A stretch of 64,000 bases of DNA from Algoriphagus sp. TR-M9. Lineage in GTDB: Bacteria; Bacteroidota; Bacteroidia; Cytophagales; Cyclobacteriaceae. The stretch spans positions 1,125,001 through 1,189,000 of the forward strand of contig NZ_CP115160.1 in the NCBI RefSeq assembly GCF_027594545.1. The letters are read 5' to 3'. The position numbers were made by a program, and so were the translations under genes. The notes beneath the pieces were generated by a model, which saw only the letters and a program-made list of their open reading frames with translations, was not told the origin of the DNA and did not search any database. Shown here piece after piece: positions 46,418 to 53,232 of this stretch (its first letter is position 1; the number at the start of each line of letters is the position of its first letter).

Positions 46418-47584
46418 GTGAAAAGGAATCAATTTAGGAGTATTGCATTTGCCTTTCTAGGGGTTCTGCTACAGTGCTATACTGCAGTAGCTCAGCAGAA
46501 TAAATACATTGAGCATCAGGTAGTCTTCCAAGAAAATGGCAAATATGGGGGCTGGCCTGCCAATCATGGAATTTGGGTTTGGGGTGACGAGATTTTGGTG
46601 GGTTTTGTACAGGCATCCTTCAATAAAGATGAAAAAGGACTGCATACTTATGATCCGAAAACGGCCGAAAACTATTATGCCAGAAGCAGGGATGGAGGGG
46701 AGACCTGGAGCTTGCAGGATGCATACTCTTTAGGCCAAACTGCCTGGGGACACGATAATAATATTTCGGACTCCAAAGCTGCTAAACCTGAAGTGTTAAA
46801 AGAACCCATGCCGGACTTTACCTCAGCGGATTTTCTGTTGACCTTTCTCAGGCACAATAATGACGATGGTCCCAGTCACTTTTATTACTCAAACAATAAG
46901 GGAGCTACCTGGGATGGGCCATTTGTTTTTCCTAATATGGGAACTGCAGGAATAGCCAATCGAACAGATTACCATGTAGAGAGTTCCACTACACTCACTG
47001 CTTTTGTAACCACCGCAAAATCCAATTCCAAGGAAGGTAGAGTGGCCTTTGTGCGGACTACTGATGGAGGTCTGAATTGGGAATTGGTCTCTTGGGTTAC
47101 GCCTGAGCACGGTGGTTTCGATATTATGCCATCTTCCATTCGGCTGGATGAGAATACCTATTTGACTACCATCAGAACCCGGCTTGAAAATGGTCAGAAT
47201 TTGATCAGTAGCTATCTGTCAAAGAATAAAGGCAATTCCTGGCAGCGATTGGTAGATCCCGCTCCGGATACGGGGCAAGGCGGATCGCCTCCTGCTTTAG
47301 TTCAATTGGATGACGGGAGGTTGGCTTTAGGCTATATCCATAGATCAGTTTTTGGCTCCAGAGTGCATGTGCGTTTTAGCGAAGATCAGGGCAGGACTTG
47401 GGGAAATGAGATTATATTGAGAAGTGGGGATGGAGCCAATAGGGATGTGGGCTATCCGCGTATGGTGCAGCGGGCAGATGGTAAACTGGTCATGATTTAT
47501 TATTGGAATCATGCCAATTCTGCTGAGGAGAAGCCCTACCGGTATATTGCAGCGACTATTTTTGATCCGGAGGAATGGAAGTAG
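46418..47584 (+). CDS. Exported sialidase-fold (BNR repeat) protein
   Basis: The product has 388 residues, with a GTG start and a signal peptide (cleavage near AVA-QQ). The six-bladed propeller is shown by five Asp-box motifs: SRDGGETW (about 90-97), SNNKGATW, a TTDGGLNW, SKNKGNSW and SEDQGRTW. A conserved arginine near the first blade and the terminal YPRMVQRADGKLVMIYYWNH are consistent with GH33-like or related BNR glycosidases. I do not see the exact FRIP motif, so the substrate may not be sialic acid. It is followed by a nucleoside-hydrolase-like gene. Confidence 0.78.
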   Translation: MKRNQFRSIAFAFLGVLLQCYTAVAQQNKYIEHQVVFQENGKYGGWPANHGIWVWGDEILVGFVQASFNKDEKGLHTYDPKTAENYYARSRDGGETWSLQDAYSLGQTAWGHDNNISDSKAAKPEVLKEPMPDFTSADFLLTFLRHNNDDGPSHFYYSNNKGATWDGPFVFPNMGTAGIANRTDYHVESSTTLTAFVTTAKSNSKEGRVAFVRTTDGGLNWELVSWVTPEHGGFDIMPSSIRLDENTYLTTIRTRLENGQNLISSYLSKNKGNSWQRLVDPAPDTGQGGSPPALVQLDDGRLALGYIHRSVFGSRVHVRFSEDQGRTWGNEIILRSGDGANRDVGYPRMVQRADGKLVMIYYWNHANSAEEKPYRYIAATIFDPEEWK

Positions 47585-47765
47585 TTATAGGGGAAAATTG
47601 GGTTTTAATGAGTGCTCCACAAAAATTAACAGCAATGTTAGCCATGGGGCTTTTTCATTGGTTTGAACGGGCAGACAGCGAGAAGCCTTTTGAGACAGCC
47701 TCTTTGGCTCATCATTAATAAAAAGCATTTACGATTACACCTATTATTCAAATAAACACAAAGAC

Positions 47766-48611
47766 ATGAAACGAGCAGGTATTTTGTTCACAGTTTTGAT
47801 TTGCTTTTTAGTTCTGGATAGCTCCTCTGCCCAGGCAGAGCAATCCTCAAGGAAGGCTTTCGATAAGGAGAAGGATTTGCTTTTGGTAAATCTGGACTGC
47901 AAGACAGATGTGGATGATATTCATACTGCCGCTGCGTTTGCTACTTTGCTGCACCAACCTGCTTTTGCAAACCTGAAATATCATGTGGTGGCAGGTACCT
48001 ATGGAGTTCAGGAGGGGCTTTACGTACCGCCAAATGAGCTTTTAGAATTAGCATTCAAAAACAGTAAGTGGTCGGATGCGCATGCAGATCAGGAGAGGGC
48101 ACTACGGCAGGTAATGCAAGAGGTCAAAAAAGTCCTAAAAAATCAAGCTGATATCTGGATAGCAGAAGCCGGGCAATCAGATTTTACTGCGAAACTGGTC
48201 AAAAACATACAGCGTGAGCTTCCTGCGATAGAGGTAGCTACTCGTATTCATGTGGTTCAGCATAGCAACTGGAATGAAGAAGTGACCTCAGCCGCTGCTT
48301 TGTCATTTGTGAAAAATACGGTTGATTACCATAAAATCCCGGATGGAAATGCAGAGGGAAATGGCACGCCCGGTTTCCGCACTCCAGAATATCAAGACTG
48401 GAAAGATGAAGTTTCCAATCCACGATTGCTTGAAGTCTGGCGATTGGCTGTAAAGATTGGACTTGAGTACAACGGAAAGGACGGTCGCTACAATAATGAA
48501 GCAGTGGGGAGCGGAGGTTTAGATTTTTCTGATTTGTCGGAAGTTTGCTGGATTTTGGGACTGGAAGACATAGAAGATACCCAGGAGTTTTTTGAGAGAT
48601 TTGGTAGTTAA
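47766..48611 (+). CDS. Exported nucleoside-hydrolase-like protein
   Basis: The product has 281 residues with a signal peptide (cleavage near SAQA-EQ). Residues about 40-60 read LLLVNLDCKTDVDDIHTAAA, a D-x-x-x-D-x-D-D pattern that recalls the calcium-binding N-terminus of nucleoside hydrolases (DxDxxxDD). Later segments (EEVTSAAALSFVKNTVDYHK, EAVGSGGLDFSDLSEVCW) do not give the full catalytic set. It could be a degenerate or divergent ribohydrolase. It is on the same strand as the sialidase-fold gene with a 180-bp gap. Confidence 0.5.
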   Translation: MKRAGILFTVLICFLVLDSSSAQAEQSSRKAFDKEKDLLLVNLDCKTDVDDIHTAAAFATLLHQPAFANLKYHVVAGTYGVQEGLYVPPNELLELAFKNSKWSDAHADQERALRQVMQEVKKVLKNQADIWIAEAGQSDFTAKLVKNIQRELPAIEVATRIHVVQHSNWNEEVTSAAALSFVKNTVDYHKIPDGNAEGNGTPGFRTPEYQDWKDEVSNPRLLEVWRLAVKIGLEYNGKDGRYNNEAVGSGGLDFSDLSEVCWILGLEDIEDTQEFFERFGS

Positions 48612-48655
48612 TTCCTCCCAAAGTGTTCTTGAATATTACAAAGGGCATAAAAAAT

Positions 48656-48686
48656 CAAGCCGAGGGCTAATAAAACGCTCGGCTTG
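48656..48686. terminator. Convergent terminator between the nucleoside-hydrolase-like gene and ssb
   Basis: CAAGCCGAG pairs with CTCGGCTTG across a 13-nt loop; it lies between two convergent genes with short T and A tracts at the ends. Confidence 0.78.
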
Positions 48687-48713
48687 TTTCAAAAGTTTGC
48701 GGAGAATCACCGC

Positions 48714-49097
48714 CTAAAACGGAAGGTCATCCTCTTCGCTAGCTCCTGCGGGTACTGCGGCCTTGCGTTCGCCCATGAGCAGGATGTTCTGTACCACCAC
48801 TTCTGAGATGTAGCGCTTGTTTCCTTCCTTGTCCTCGTAGGAGCGGTTGCTGATCTTGCCTTCTATGGCGATTTCCGAACCCTTGTCGGTGTATTTATCC
48901 AGGAGTTCGGCCTGCTTGCCCCAGGCTACCAGATTGTGCCAGGTGGTTTCTTCTACGCGCTCACCTTTTTGGTTTTTGTAATACTCATTAGTGGCCATGG
49001 ATACCTTGCCTAGGGTTTTGCCCCCGTCCAGATTTTTGATTTCTACTTTGGATCCTAGACGTCCGATCAGCTGTACTTTGTTTCTTAGCGTGTTCAT
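48714..49097 (-). CDS. ssb: Single-stranded DNA-binding protein
   Basis: The 127-residue protein binds single-stranded DNA as a tetramer. The OB fold is present (VQLIGRLGSKVEIKNLDGGK, VEETTWHNLVAWGKQAELLD, GSEIAIEGKISNRSYED), as is the acidic C-terminal peptide ending DDLPF that recruits other proteins. The linker is very short. This may be an accessory copy, since it borders the palindrome-rich accessory region; the essential ssb could be elsewhere. Upstream it faces a 590-bp non-coding stretch. Confidence 0.92.
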   Translation of the reverse strand: MNTLRNKVQLIGRLGSKVEIKNLDGGKTLGKVSMATNEYYKNQKGERVEETTWHNLVAWGKQAELLDKYTDKGSEIAIEGKISNRSYEDKEGNKRYISEVVVQNILLMGERKAAVPAGASEEDDLPF

Positions 49098-49347
49098 GAT
49101 TTTGTTGTTTTTGGTTAGAAAATTTGTTTTTCGTTTTCGCCAGAGGAAATCGATAAGCCAAAGTTGTGGGATAGGGGGAGTAGGAATCGGGAGTTAGTCG
49201 CTTGTATCCGTTTGTAGTCGTTTGTTGTCGGATAAACTGTGTTTAGAAGCTATGAAGGGGGCAGGAGTTTAAAAAAAAAGATGAGTAGGTTTAGGGGAGG
49301 GGAAAAACAAAAAGACCAAAACCAGTCAGAATTCTTTGGCCGAATGC

Positions 49348-49387
49348 CCTTCACCATTCCCTATACCGGTATAGGGAATGGTGAAGG
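49348..49387. repeat. Perfect 40-bp palindrome with no loop
   Basis: The left arm starts CCTTCACCATTCCCTA and the right arm is its exact 20-nt reverse complement, meeting at CC|GG with zero spacer. Symmetry breaks immediately outside. It lies in the 590-bp gap between ssb and the winged-helix gene and has no T tract, so it is not a terminator. Confidence 0.95.
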
Positions 49388-49431
49388 AGATTGGGAGCAT
49401 TTCGGACAAAGAACAACTTTATTCAACACCA

Positions 49432-49476
49432 GGTTAACCACAGACAAGGGCTCACTGACCATATCCGTGGTTAACC
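49432..49476. repeat. Inverted repeat with 10-bp perfect arms
   Basis: GGTTAACCAC and GTGGTTAACC are separated by 25 bp. Each arm also contains the palindromic core GGTTAACC, so there are two direct copies of an 8-bp palindrome. It is the second large inverted repeat in this gap. Confidence 0.85.
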
Positions 49477-49516
49477 ATTGTACGTTGTATGCCATTCCGT
49501 GCAGGTTTGATCCTTG

Positions 49517-49533
49517 ATTCGCGATTCGCGAAT
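49517..49533. repeat. Short perfect palindrome ATTCGCGA-T-TCGCGAAT
   Basis: A 17-bp palindrome with one central base is very CpG-rich in an AT-rich region. It lies 170 bp before the winged-helix gene and could be a regulator site or part of the palindrome cluster. Confidence 0.8.
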
Positions 49534-49639
49534 TGAAAATTATTCTGTACTTTTATAATCTAAACAGCTCTAAATATGAAATCAAGCATGACCCGAAGCG
49601 ACAAACAGAGGGATGATTATTATTCATGCGAAGATTCCA

Positions 49640-49655
49640 TCCCGAGGTATCGGGA
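49640..49655. repeat. REP-like hairpin TCCCGA-GGTA-TCGGGA
   Basis: Six-bp perfect arms with a 4-nt loop lie 32 bp before the winged-helix start. Similar TCCCGA...TCGGGA hairpins are familiar as dispersed intergenic repeats in related genomes (recalled, not checked). Its presence argues against starting the gene at the upstream ATG (49613). Confidence 0.55.
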
Positions 49656-49687
49656 CAGGTATTGACCTTAAAAAAAATTATAAACAC

Positions 49688-50206
49688 ATGAAAAAACATA
49701 GTGGTATGCGACCGCATGACATTGCTATACTTCTAAAGATTGTTAGTAAAGGAACTGACAATTGGTATATGAAAGACTTAGCCCATGAGTTACGAATAAG
49801 TCCAAGTGAAATAAGCGAGAGTATCAATAGGTCAGTTATAGCAGGACTTATTAGCAGTGACAAAAGAACTTTAAGGAAATTAGCTCTAATCGACTTCTTA
49901 AAGTCTGGAATTCGATATGTCTTTCCTCAACGACCTGGTTCAATTACAAGAGGTATTGGGACGGCAATCTCTGCTCCCCCATTAAATGAAGAATTTTTCA
50001 GTAATGAACACTTTGTTTGGTCATATGGCAAAGGAAACCTTAGAGGGCAAGCCATAGAACCATTGCATCCAAAAACTCCAGAGGCATGCTTAAATGATTC
50101 GAAATACTACGAACTAATGTCACTTACAGATGCAATTAGGATTGGTAAAGTAAGAGAGCAAAATATGGCATTTGAGTACCTAAAAGAAAGAATTGAAAAT
50201 GCTTAA
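49688..50206 (+). CDS. Winged-helix protein, probable antitoxin of an AbiEii-like pair
   Basis: I start at the ATG at 49688 (MKKHSGMRPHDIAILLKIVS), giving 172 residues, since the 25 codons upstream contain a hairpin and non-homologous sequence. The N-terminal ~75 residues are a winged helix of MarR/ArsR type (YMKDLAHELRISPSEISESI, NRSVIAGLISSDKRTLRK). The rest is a domain including YVFPQRPGSITRGIGTAISA. Its stop overlaps the nucleotidyltransferase start by 8 bp, the usual layout of antitoxin-toxin operons such as AbiEi-AbiEii. Local base composition is more AT-rich than the flanking genes, which suggests transfer. Confidence 0.72.
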   Translation: MKKHSGMRPHDIAILLKIVSKGTDNWYMKDLAHELRISPSEISESINRSVIAGLISSDKRTLRKLALIDFLKSGIRYVFPQRPGSITRGIGTAISAPPLNEEFFSNEHFVWSYGKGNLRGQAIEPLHPKTPEACLNDSKYYELMSLTDAIRIGKVREQNMAFEYLKERIENA

Positions 50207-50502
50207 AAACCAAACAATCAATCTAAAAGTAGTTGAAAAAGTTGCCATGGCGCTTGAGGAACTGAACAACGATGTAATCTATGTTGGTGGGGCTGTAGTC
50301 AGCTTATACGTAACTGATGAGGGAGCGGAACAACCACGTCCTACAAAAGATATAGATATTGCGGTTCAAATTAGTAGCTATGGACAAATGGATGAGCTAA
50401 GGGGAAAGCTAGCCTTAAAGAAAATCTATCCCGCGCCCACAGAAAACGTAATGTACAGATATACTCATGTTATGCGGCAGCTTAAAAGACGACACCGTGA
50501 AA

Positions 50503-51072
50503 ATGAAAATTTACATATTGGCAATTTTAACCTTGACGTTTTTCGCTTGTTCGACAGACAAAAAACAGACAACAGAAAATTCAAATAGTATGCTTAAACT
50601 TTATAAACTAATTGACAACCAACTTCACTATTGGGAGACTTGGGACAAAGACGAAAAAACCGCAATAGTTCATTGGGGAATTGTTGGACAAACTGGACAA
50701 GACAAAGAAGTTAAAAGCGGACTTTTTTCAAATTTTCGTAAAACAGTTCAAAAAGAAATTGACGAGAAACTAAAAGAAGGTTATGCAGAATTTAACGAAG
50801 ACAACTACGCATTTTTAGAAATAGAATACAAGATTGACGGCTTTGGAACTGAGCAAGACTTGGACAAGCGACACCGACTTGAAGAAAAAATGGACGAAGT
50901 TTTAGGTTGGACAGGACTTGGACATACTGACGGTGGAAGCATCGGAAGTGGAACAATGGAAGTTGGTTGTATTGTGGTTGACTTTGACATTGCCAAAAAA
51001 GTAATTGAAGAAAAACTGAAAGACACCGAATTTGGCGACTATTCAAGAATATTTAAAATGGACAATGAATAA
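50503..51072 (+). CDS. Cassette-borne lipoprotein with WGR-like domain
   Basis: I start at the ATG at 50503 (MKIYILAILTLTFFAC), a lipoprotein signal with Cys16, giving 189 residues. After a linker, residues about 30-75 (LKLYKLIDNQLHYWETWDKD ... AIVHWGIVGQTG) resemble a WGR-like module. Positions 100-185 form a second alpha/beta region ([40 protein letters not shown]). The protein is very rich in K, E and D and AT-rich, unlike neighbours. The start is 33 bp inside the cassette edge. Function is unknown; envelope localisation is inferred. Confidence 0.68.
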   Translation: MKIYILAILTLTFFACSTDKKQTTENSNSMLKLYKLIDNQLHYWETWDKDEKTAIVHWGIVGQTGQDKEVKSGLFSNFRKTVQKEIDEKLKEGYAEFNEDNYAFLEIEYKIDGFGTEQDLDKRHRLEEKMDEVLGWTGLGHTDGGSIGSGTMEVGCIVVDFDIAKKVIEEKLKDTEFGDYSRIFKMDNE

Positions 51073-51079
51073 AAGCCGA

Positions 51080-51207
51080 CCGCATAACACGGGTTTTGCG
51101 TCAGGCGGGGTGACGTGCAAACTTGGAGCTTTGTGCTTCTATTCAAGTTCAGTGCTGGTTGACAGTTTTGTGCTCCGAAACCCGCCCGAACGCAAAGCCC
51201 GAAAACG
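51080..51207 (+). repeat. attC-like site of the cassette
   Basis: The R''-like box GCATAAC is at 51082-51088. Stem arms follow: CGGGTTTTGCGTCAGGCGGG (51090-51109) pairs imperfectly with the complement of 51181-51201 (CCCGCCCGAACGCAAAGCCCG). The variable central part is about 70 nt. The site ends AAAACG at 51207, and the R'-like GTTATGCGG is at the other cassette end. Rejoined in a circle, the site would be about 136 bp, within the known attC size range. Confidence 0.75.
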
Positions 51208-51627
51208 AAGAGATACTAATTGATTTCATTCCATATGAAGAAACTCCTCTGGGTCCAACTAATAGCTGGTTGAAACCTGGTTTTGAGAAAGCCTAACCTG
51301 TAAACATTGGTGAGCTCGAAATCAAAATATTACCTGTTAGCCTTTTCCTTGCAACAAAATGGGAAGCCTATAATAGCAGAGGTACTGACCCAAGAACAAG
51401 CCATGACTTTGAAGATATCATCTACATTTTAGATAATAATAAGGGGCTTGTTGAAGATTTCCATAATGCTGACAATGATGTTCAAGATTTTTTAAAAGAG
51501 ATGAGTAGTGAAATACTAAACCATACTTCACGAAACGAAATCATAGAATGTCATATCAATCCATTTACAGTAGATGACCGTAGAGAAATTGTAATTAAAA
51601 AACTAAATGAAATAATAAAATAAAAAC

Positions 51628-51694
51628 GGCAACAAGGTATAAAATGCATAACCACCCTCTGGGATGGTAACTACATTTAATACAGGCCGTTGCC
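51628..51694 (+). repeat. Second attC-like imperfect inverted repeat
   Basis: This 67-bp structure starts 5 bp after the nucleotidyltransferase stop. The outer arms are GGCAAC (51628) and GTTGCC (51689); then GTATAAAATG faces the complement of CATTTAATAC with one mismatch, and TAACCACCC faces GGGATGGTAA. It is not followed by a T tract. The layout resembles an attC site, but the GTTGCCC box departs from the GTTRRRY consensus. Confidence 0.5.
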
Positions 51695-51858
51695 CACCAA
51701 TAGCTCGGAACACCGCAAAACCCATCAGTACAAACCTATTTTTTCTCTTTAAAGTGACCTGTGTTTCAAACAATTTTTGGCCGGTTTTGCTTTAGCTAAT
51801 TAGAAATGAATTCAAAGGAATTTGCCCCATTCAATTCCTGTTTTAAAATGGATTTTAT

Positions 51859-52122
51859 ATGACAGCTAGAGAACTAGACCGAATTGTGGAAATGGCTTGG
51901 GAGGATAAAACTCCCTTTGAAGCCATTAAAAATCAATTTGGTGTTTCGGAATCTGAAGTGATCAAATTGATGCGCCTAGAACTGAAGGAAAGTTCATTCA
52001 AAAGGTGGAGAAAGCGTGTCAACAGTGGTATCAGCCAAAAACATCTGAGAAAAAGGAATGCAGCCATTTCCCGATTCAAATCCAGCAGACAAAAAAGCAT
52101 TTCCAATAATAAGATTAGCTAG
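51859..52122 (+). CDS. TIGR03643 (DUF2805) family protein
   Basis: The product has 87 residues. It shows the family pattern: LDRIVEMAWEDKTPFEAIKN, then QFGVSESEVIKLMRLELKES and SFKRWRKRVNSGISQKHLRK. The middle is a helix-turn-helix-like segment and the C-terminus is very basic, so nucleic-acid binding is plausible. It begins a four-gene set with a photolyase-like FAD protein, a flavin reductase and a DUF2256 protein. Its TAG overlaps the GTG start of the next gene by one base, which implies co-transcription. Confidence 0.85.
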   Translation: MTARELDRIVEMAWEDKTPFEAIKNQFGVSESEVIKLMRLELKESSFKRWRKRVNSGISQKHLRKRNAAISRFKSSRQKSISNNKIS

Positions 52123-53228
52123 TGCACACTTTTCCAACAGATATGCTGTCTATCAAAAGAAAAATTCAGGCCATAGATCCTGCCCGATATGCAGCTAGCA
52201 GAAACTTTCAGGATGGGGCAGTGACCCGGCTTTCTCCTTACATTTCTCGTGGAGTGATTTCTACCCGGCAGGTTTTTCAGCATATCAAATCCTTGAATCT
52301 TCCTTGGAATGCTTGTGAAAAACTGATACAGGAACTGACATGGAGGGATTACTGGCAGCAGGTCTGGAAGGCAAAAGGAGAGGGGATCTTTGAAGATTTG
52401 AAAAACAGGCAAAAGCCAGTGGAGCGTGACCAGATTCCAATTTCCGTGGTACAAGCCCAAACGGGAATTCATGCAGTGGATCAGGCCATCCAAGAGCTAT
52501 ACCGCACCGGCTACATGCATAACCACATGCGCATGTACATCGCGGCTATTTGTTGCAATATAGCCCAGTGTCATTGGACTACACCTGCCAAGTGGCTTTA
52601 CAGTCACCTGCTGGATGGGGATTTGGCCAGCAATCACCTCAGCTGGCAATGGGTGGCAGGCACTTTCACCAGCAAAAAATATTACGCCAATCAGGAAAAC
52701 ATCAACAGGTATTTCAACACCGATCAGAGGCAGACTTTCCTGGATGTGGACTATGGTGACTTTGAGTCCATGGAAATTCCACCGCAGCTTTTACAAATTA
52801 CTGACTTTGCTGTGGAGACCAAGCTCCCAAATCCCCAAAATGCTGCTTTGGAAAAAAACAAAAAGACCCTGATTTATAACTATTACAACCTAGACCCAAA
52901 TTGGCATCCGGAGGATGATTTCCAGCGTGTTTTTCTTTTGGAACCCTCGGTTTTCCACCACTATCCAGTAAGTGAAAAGTGCTTGGATTTTGCGCTGGCA
53001 CTCTCCCAAAACATTCAAGGAATCCGACTCTTTGTGGGAGAGTTCTCAGACCTACTGCAGCAGGTCAAGCCGGAAAATCTGGTTTACAAAGAACATCCCC
53101 TCAATCTTCATTATCAGGGAAAGGAAGAGCCCCGGGATTGGATTTCGGGTGTGGAGGGATATTTCCCTTCCTTTTTTGCTTTTTGGAAAAAGGTCAAAAA
53201 AGAAATCAATTTTCAACCCTCAGCCTAA
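52122..53228 (+). CDS. Photolyase/cryptochrome FAD-binding-domain protein
   Basis: The product has 368 residues, from a GTG at 52122 or the ATG at 52143. Residues about 1-215 match the C-terminal FAD-binding half of photolyases: RLSPYISRGVISTRQVFQHI, IQELTWRDYWQQVWKAKG, RTGYMHNHMRMYIAAICCNI and WVAGTFTSKKYYANQENINR. The usual N-terminal antenna domain is absent. The C-terminal ~135 residues have a beta-alpha pattern (RVFLLEPSVFHHYPVSEKCL, DFALALSQNIQGIRLFVGEF) that could be a relocated antenna-like domain. DNA repair or light sensing has not been shown for this subgroup. Confidence 0.85.
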   Translation: MHTFPTDMLSIKRKIQAIDPARYAASRNFQDGAVTRLSPYISRGVISTRQVFQHIKSLNLPWNACEKLIQELTWRDYWQQVWKAKGEGIFEDLKNRQKPVERDQIPISVVQAQTGIHAVDQAIQELYRTGYMHNHMRMYIAAICCNIAQCHWTTPAKWLYSHLLDGDLASNHLSWQWVAGTFTSKKYYANQENINRYFNTDQRQTFLDVDYGDFESMEIPPQLLQITDFAVETKLPNPQNAALEKNKKTLIYNYYNLDPNWHPEDDFQRVFLLEPSVFHHYPVSEKCLDFALALSQNIQGIRLFVGEFSDLLQQVKPENLVYKEHPLNLHYQGKEEPRDWISGVEGYFPSFFAFWKKVKKEINFQPSA

Positions 53229-53232
53229 TAGC

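Larger units (their letters stand above)
50470..51207 (+). mobile_element. Integron-type gene cassette inserted in the nucleotidyltransferase gene
   Basis: The element is 738 bp and contains one gene (50503-51072) and a 3' attC-like site. The left edge reads G|TTATGCGG. The first nine bases at that edge (GTTATGCGG, 50469-50477) are the exact reverse complement of CCGCATAAC (51080-51088), as expected for R' and R'' of one attC. The right edge is ...AAAACG|AAGAG. Deleting 50470-51207 restores the host reading frame with no base lost or gained, and no target duplication is present. These are features of tyrosine-recombinase cassette insertion, not of an IS. No integrase gene is in the window. 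Confidence 0.8.
50199..51623 (+). pseudogene. Nucleotidyltransferase (AbiEii-like toxin), interrupted by a cassette and a stop codon
   Basis: Codons 1-90 (50199-50468) read MLKNQTINLKVVEKVAMALE ... VGGAVVSLYVTDEGAEQPRP, then TKDIDIAV. That gives the G30-G31 motif and the catalytic D51-x-D53 of minimal nucleotidyltransferases. The frame is then broken by the 738-bp cassette (50470-51207). Joining G50469 to A51208 continues it as EEILIDFIPYEETPLGPTNS, supplying the third carboxylate D96. A TAA (51294-51296) at codon 120 is a second lesion. The same frame then runs on through VSLFLATKWEAYNSRGTDPR and HDFEDIIYIL to a stop at 51621-51623. The repaired protein would have 228 residues, normal for the family. 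Confidence 0.82.

Noticed and set aside
49239..49517. 92-codon plus-strand ORF between ssb and the winged-helix gene
   Set aside because: It runs through the 40-bp palindrome and the GGTTAACC repeats, has low-complexity composition and no family features.
50467..50502. Upstream start for the cassette lipoprotein
   Set aside because: It would begin outside the cassette edge and add no signal-like residues; the ATG at 50503 begins the lipoprotein signal.
50469..50588. Reading the nucleotidyltransferase frame into the cassette as a genuine C-terminus
   Set aside because: The tail after residue 90 (MRQLKRRHRENENL) is cassette DNA read out of frame, while the true continuation lies after 51207.
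51621..51720. Simple rho-independent terminator
   Set aside because: The stem is long, bulged and lacks a following T tract; an attC-like or other repeat explanation fits better.
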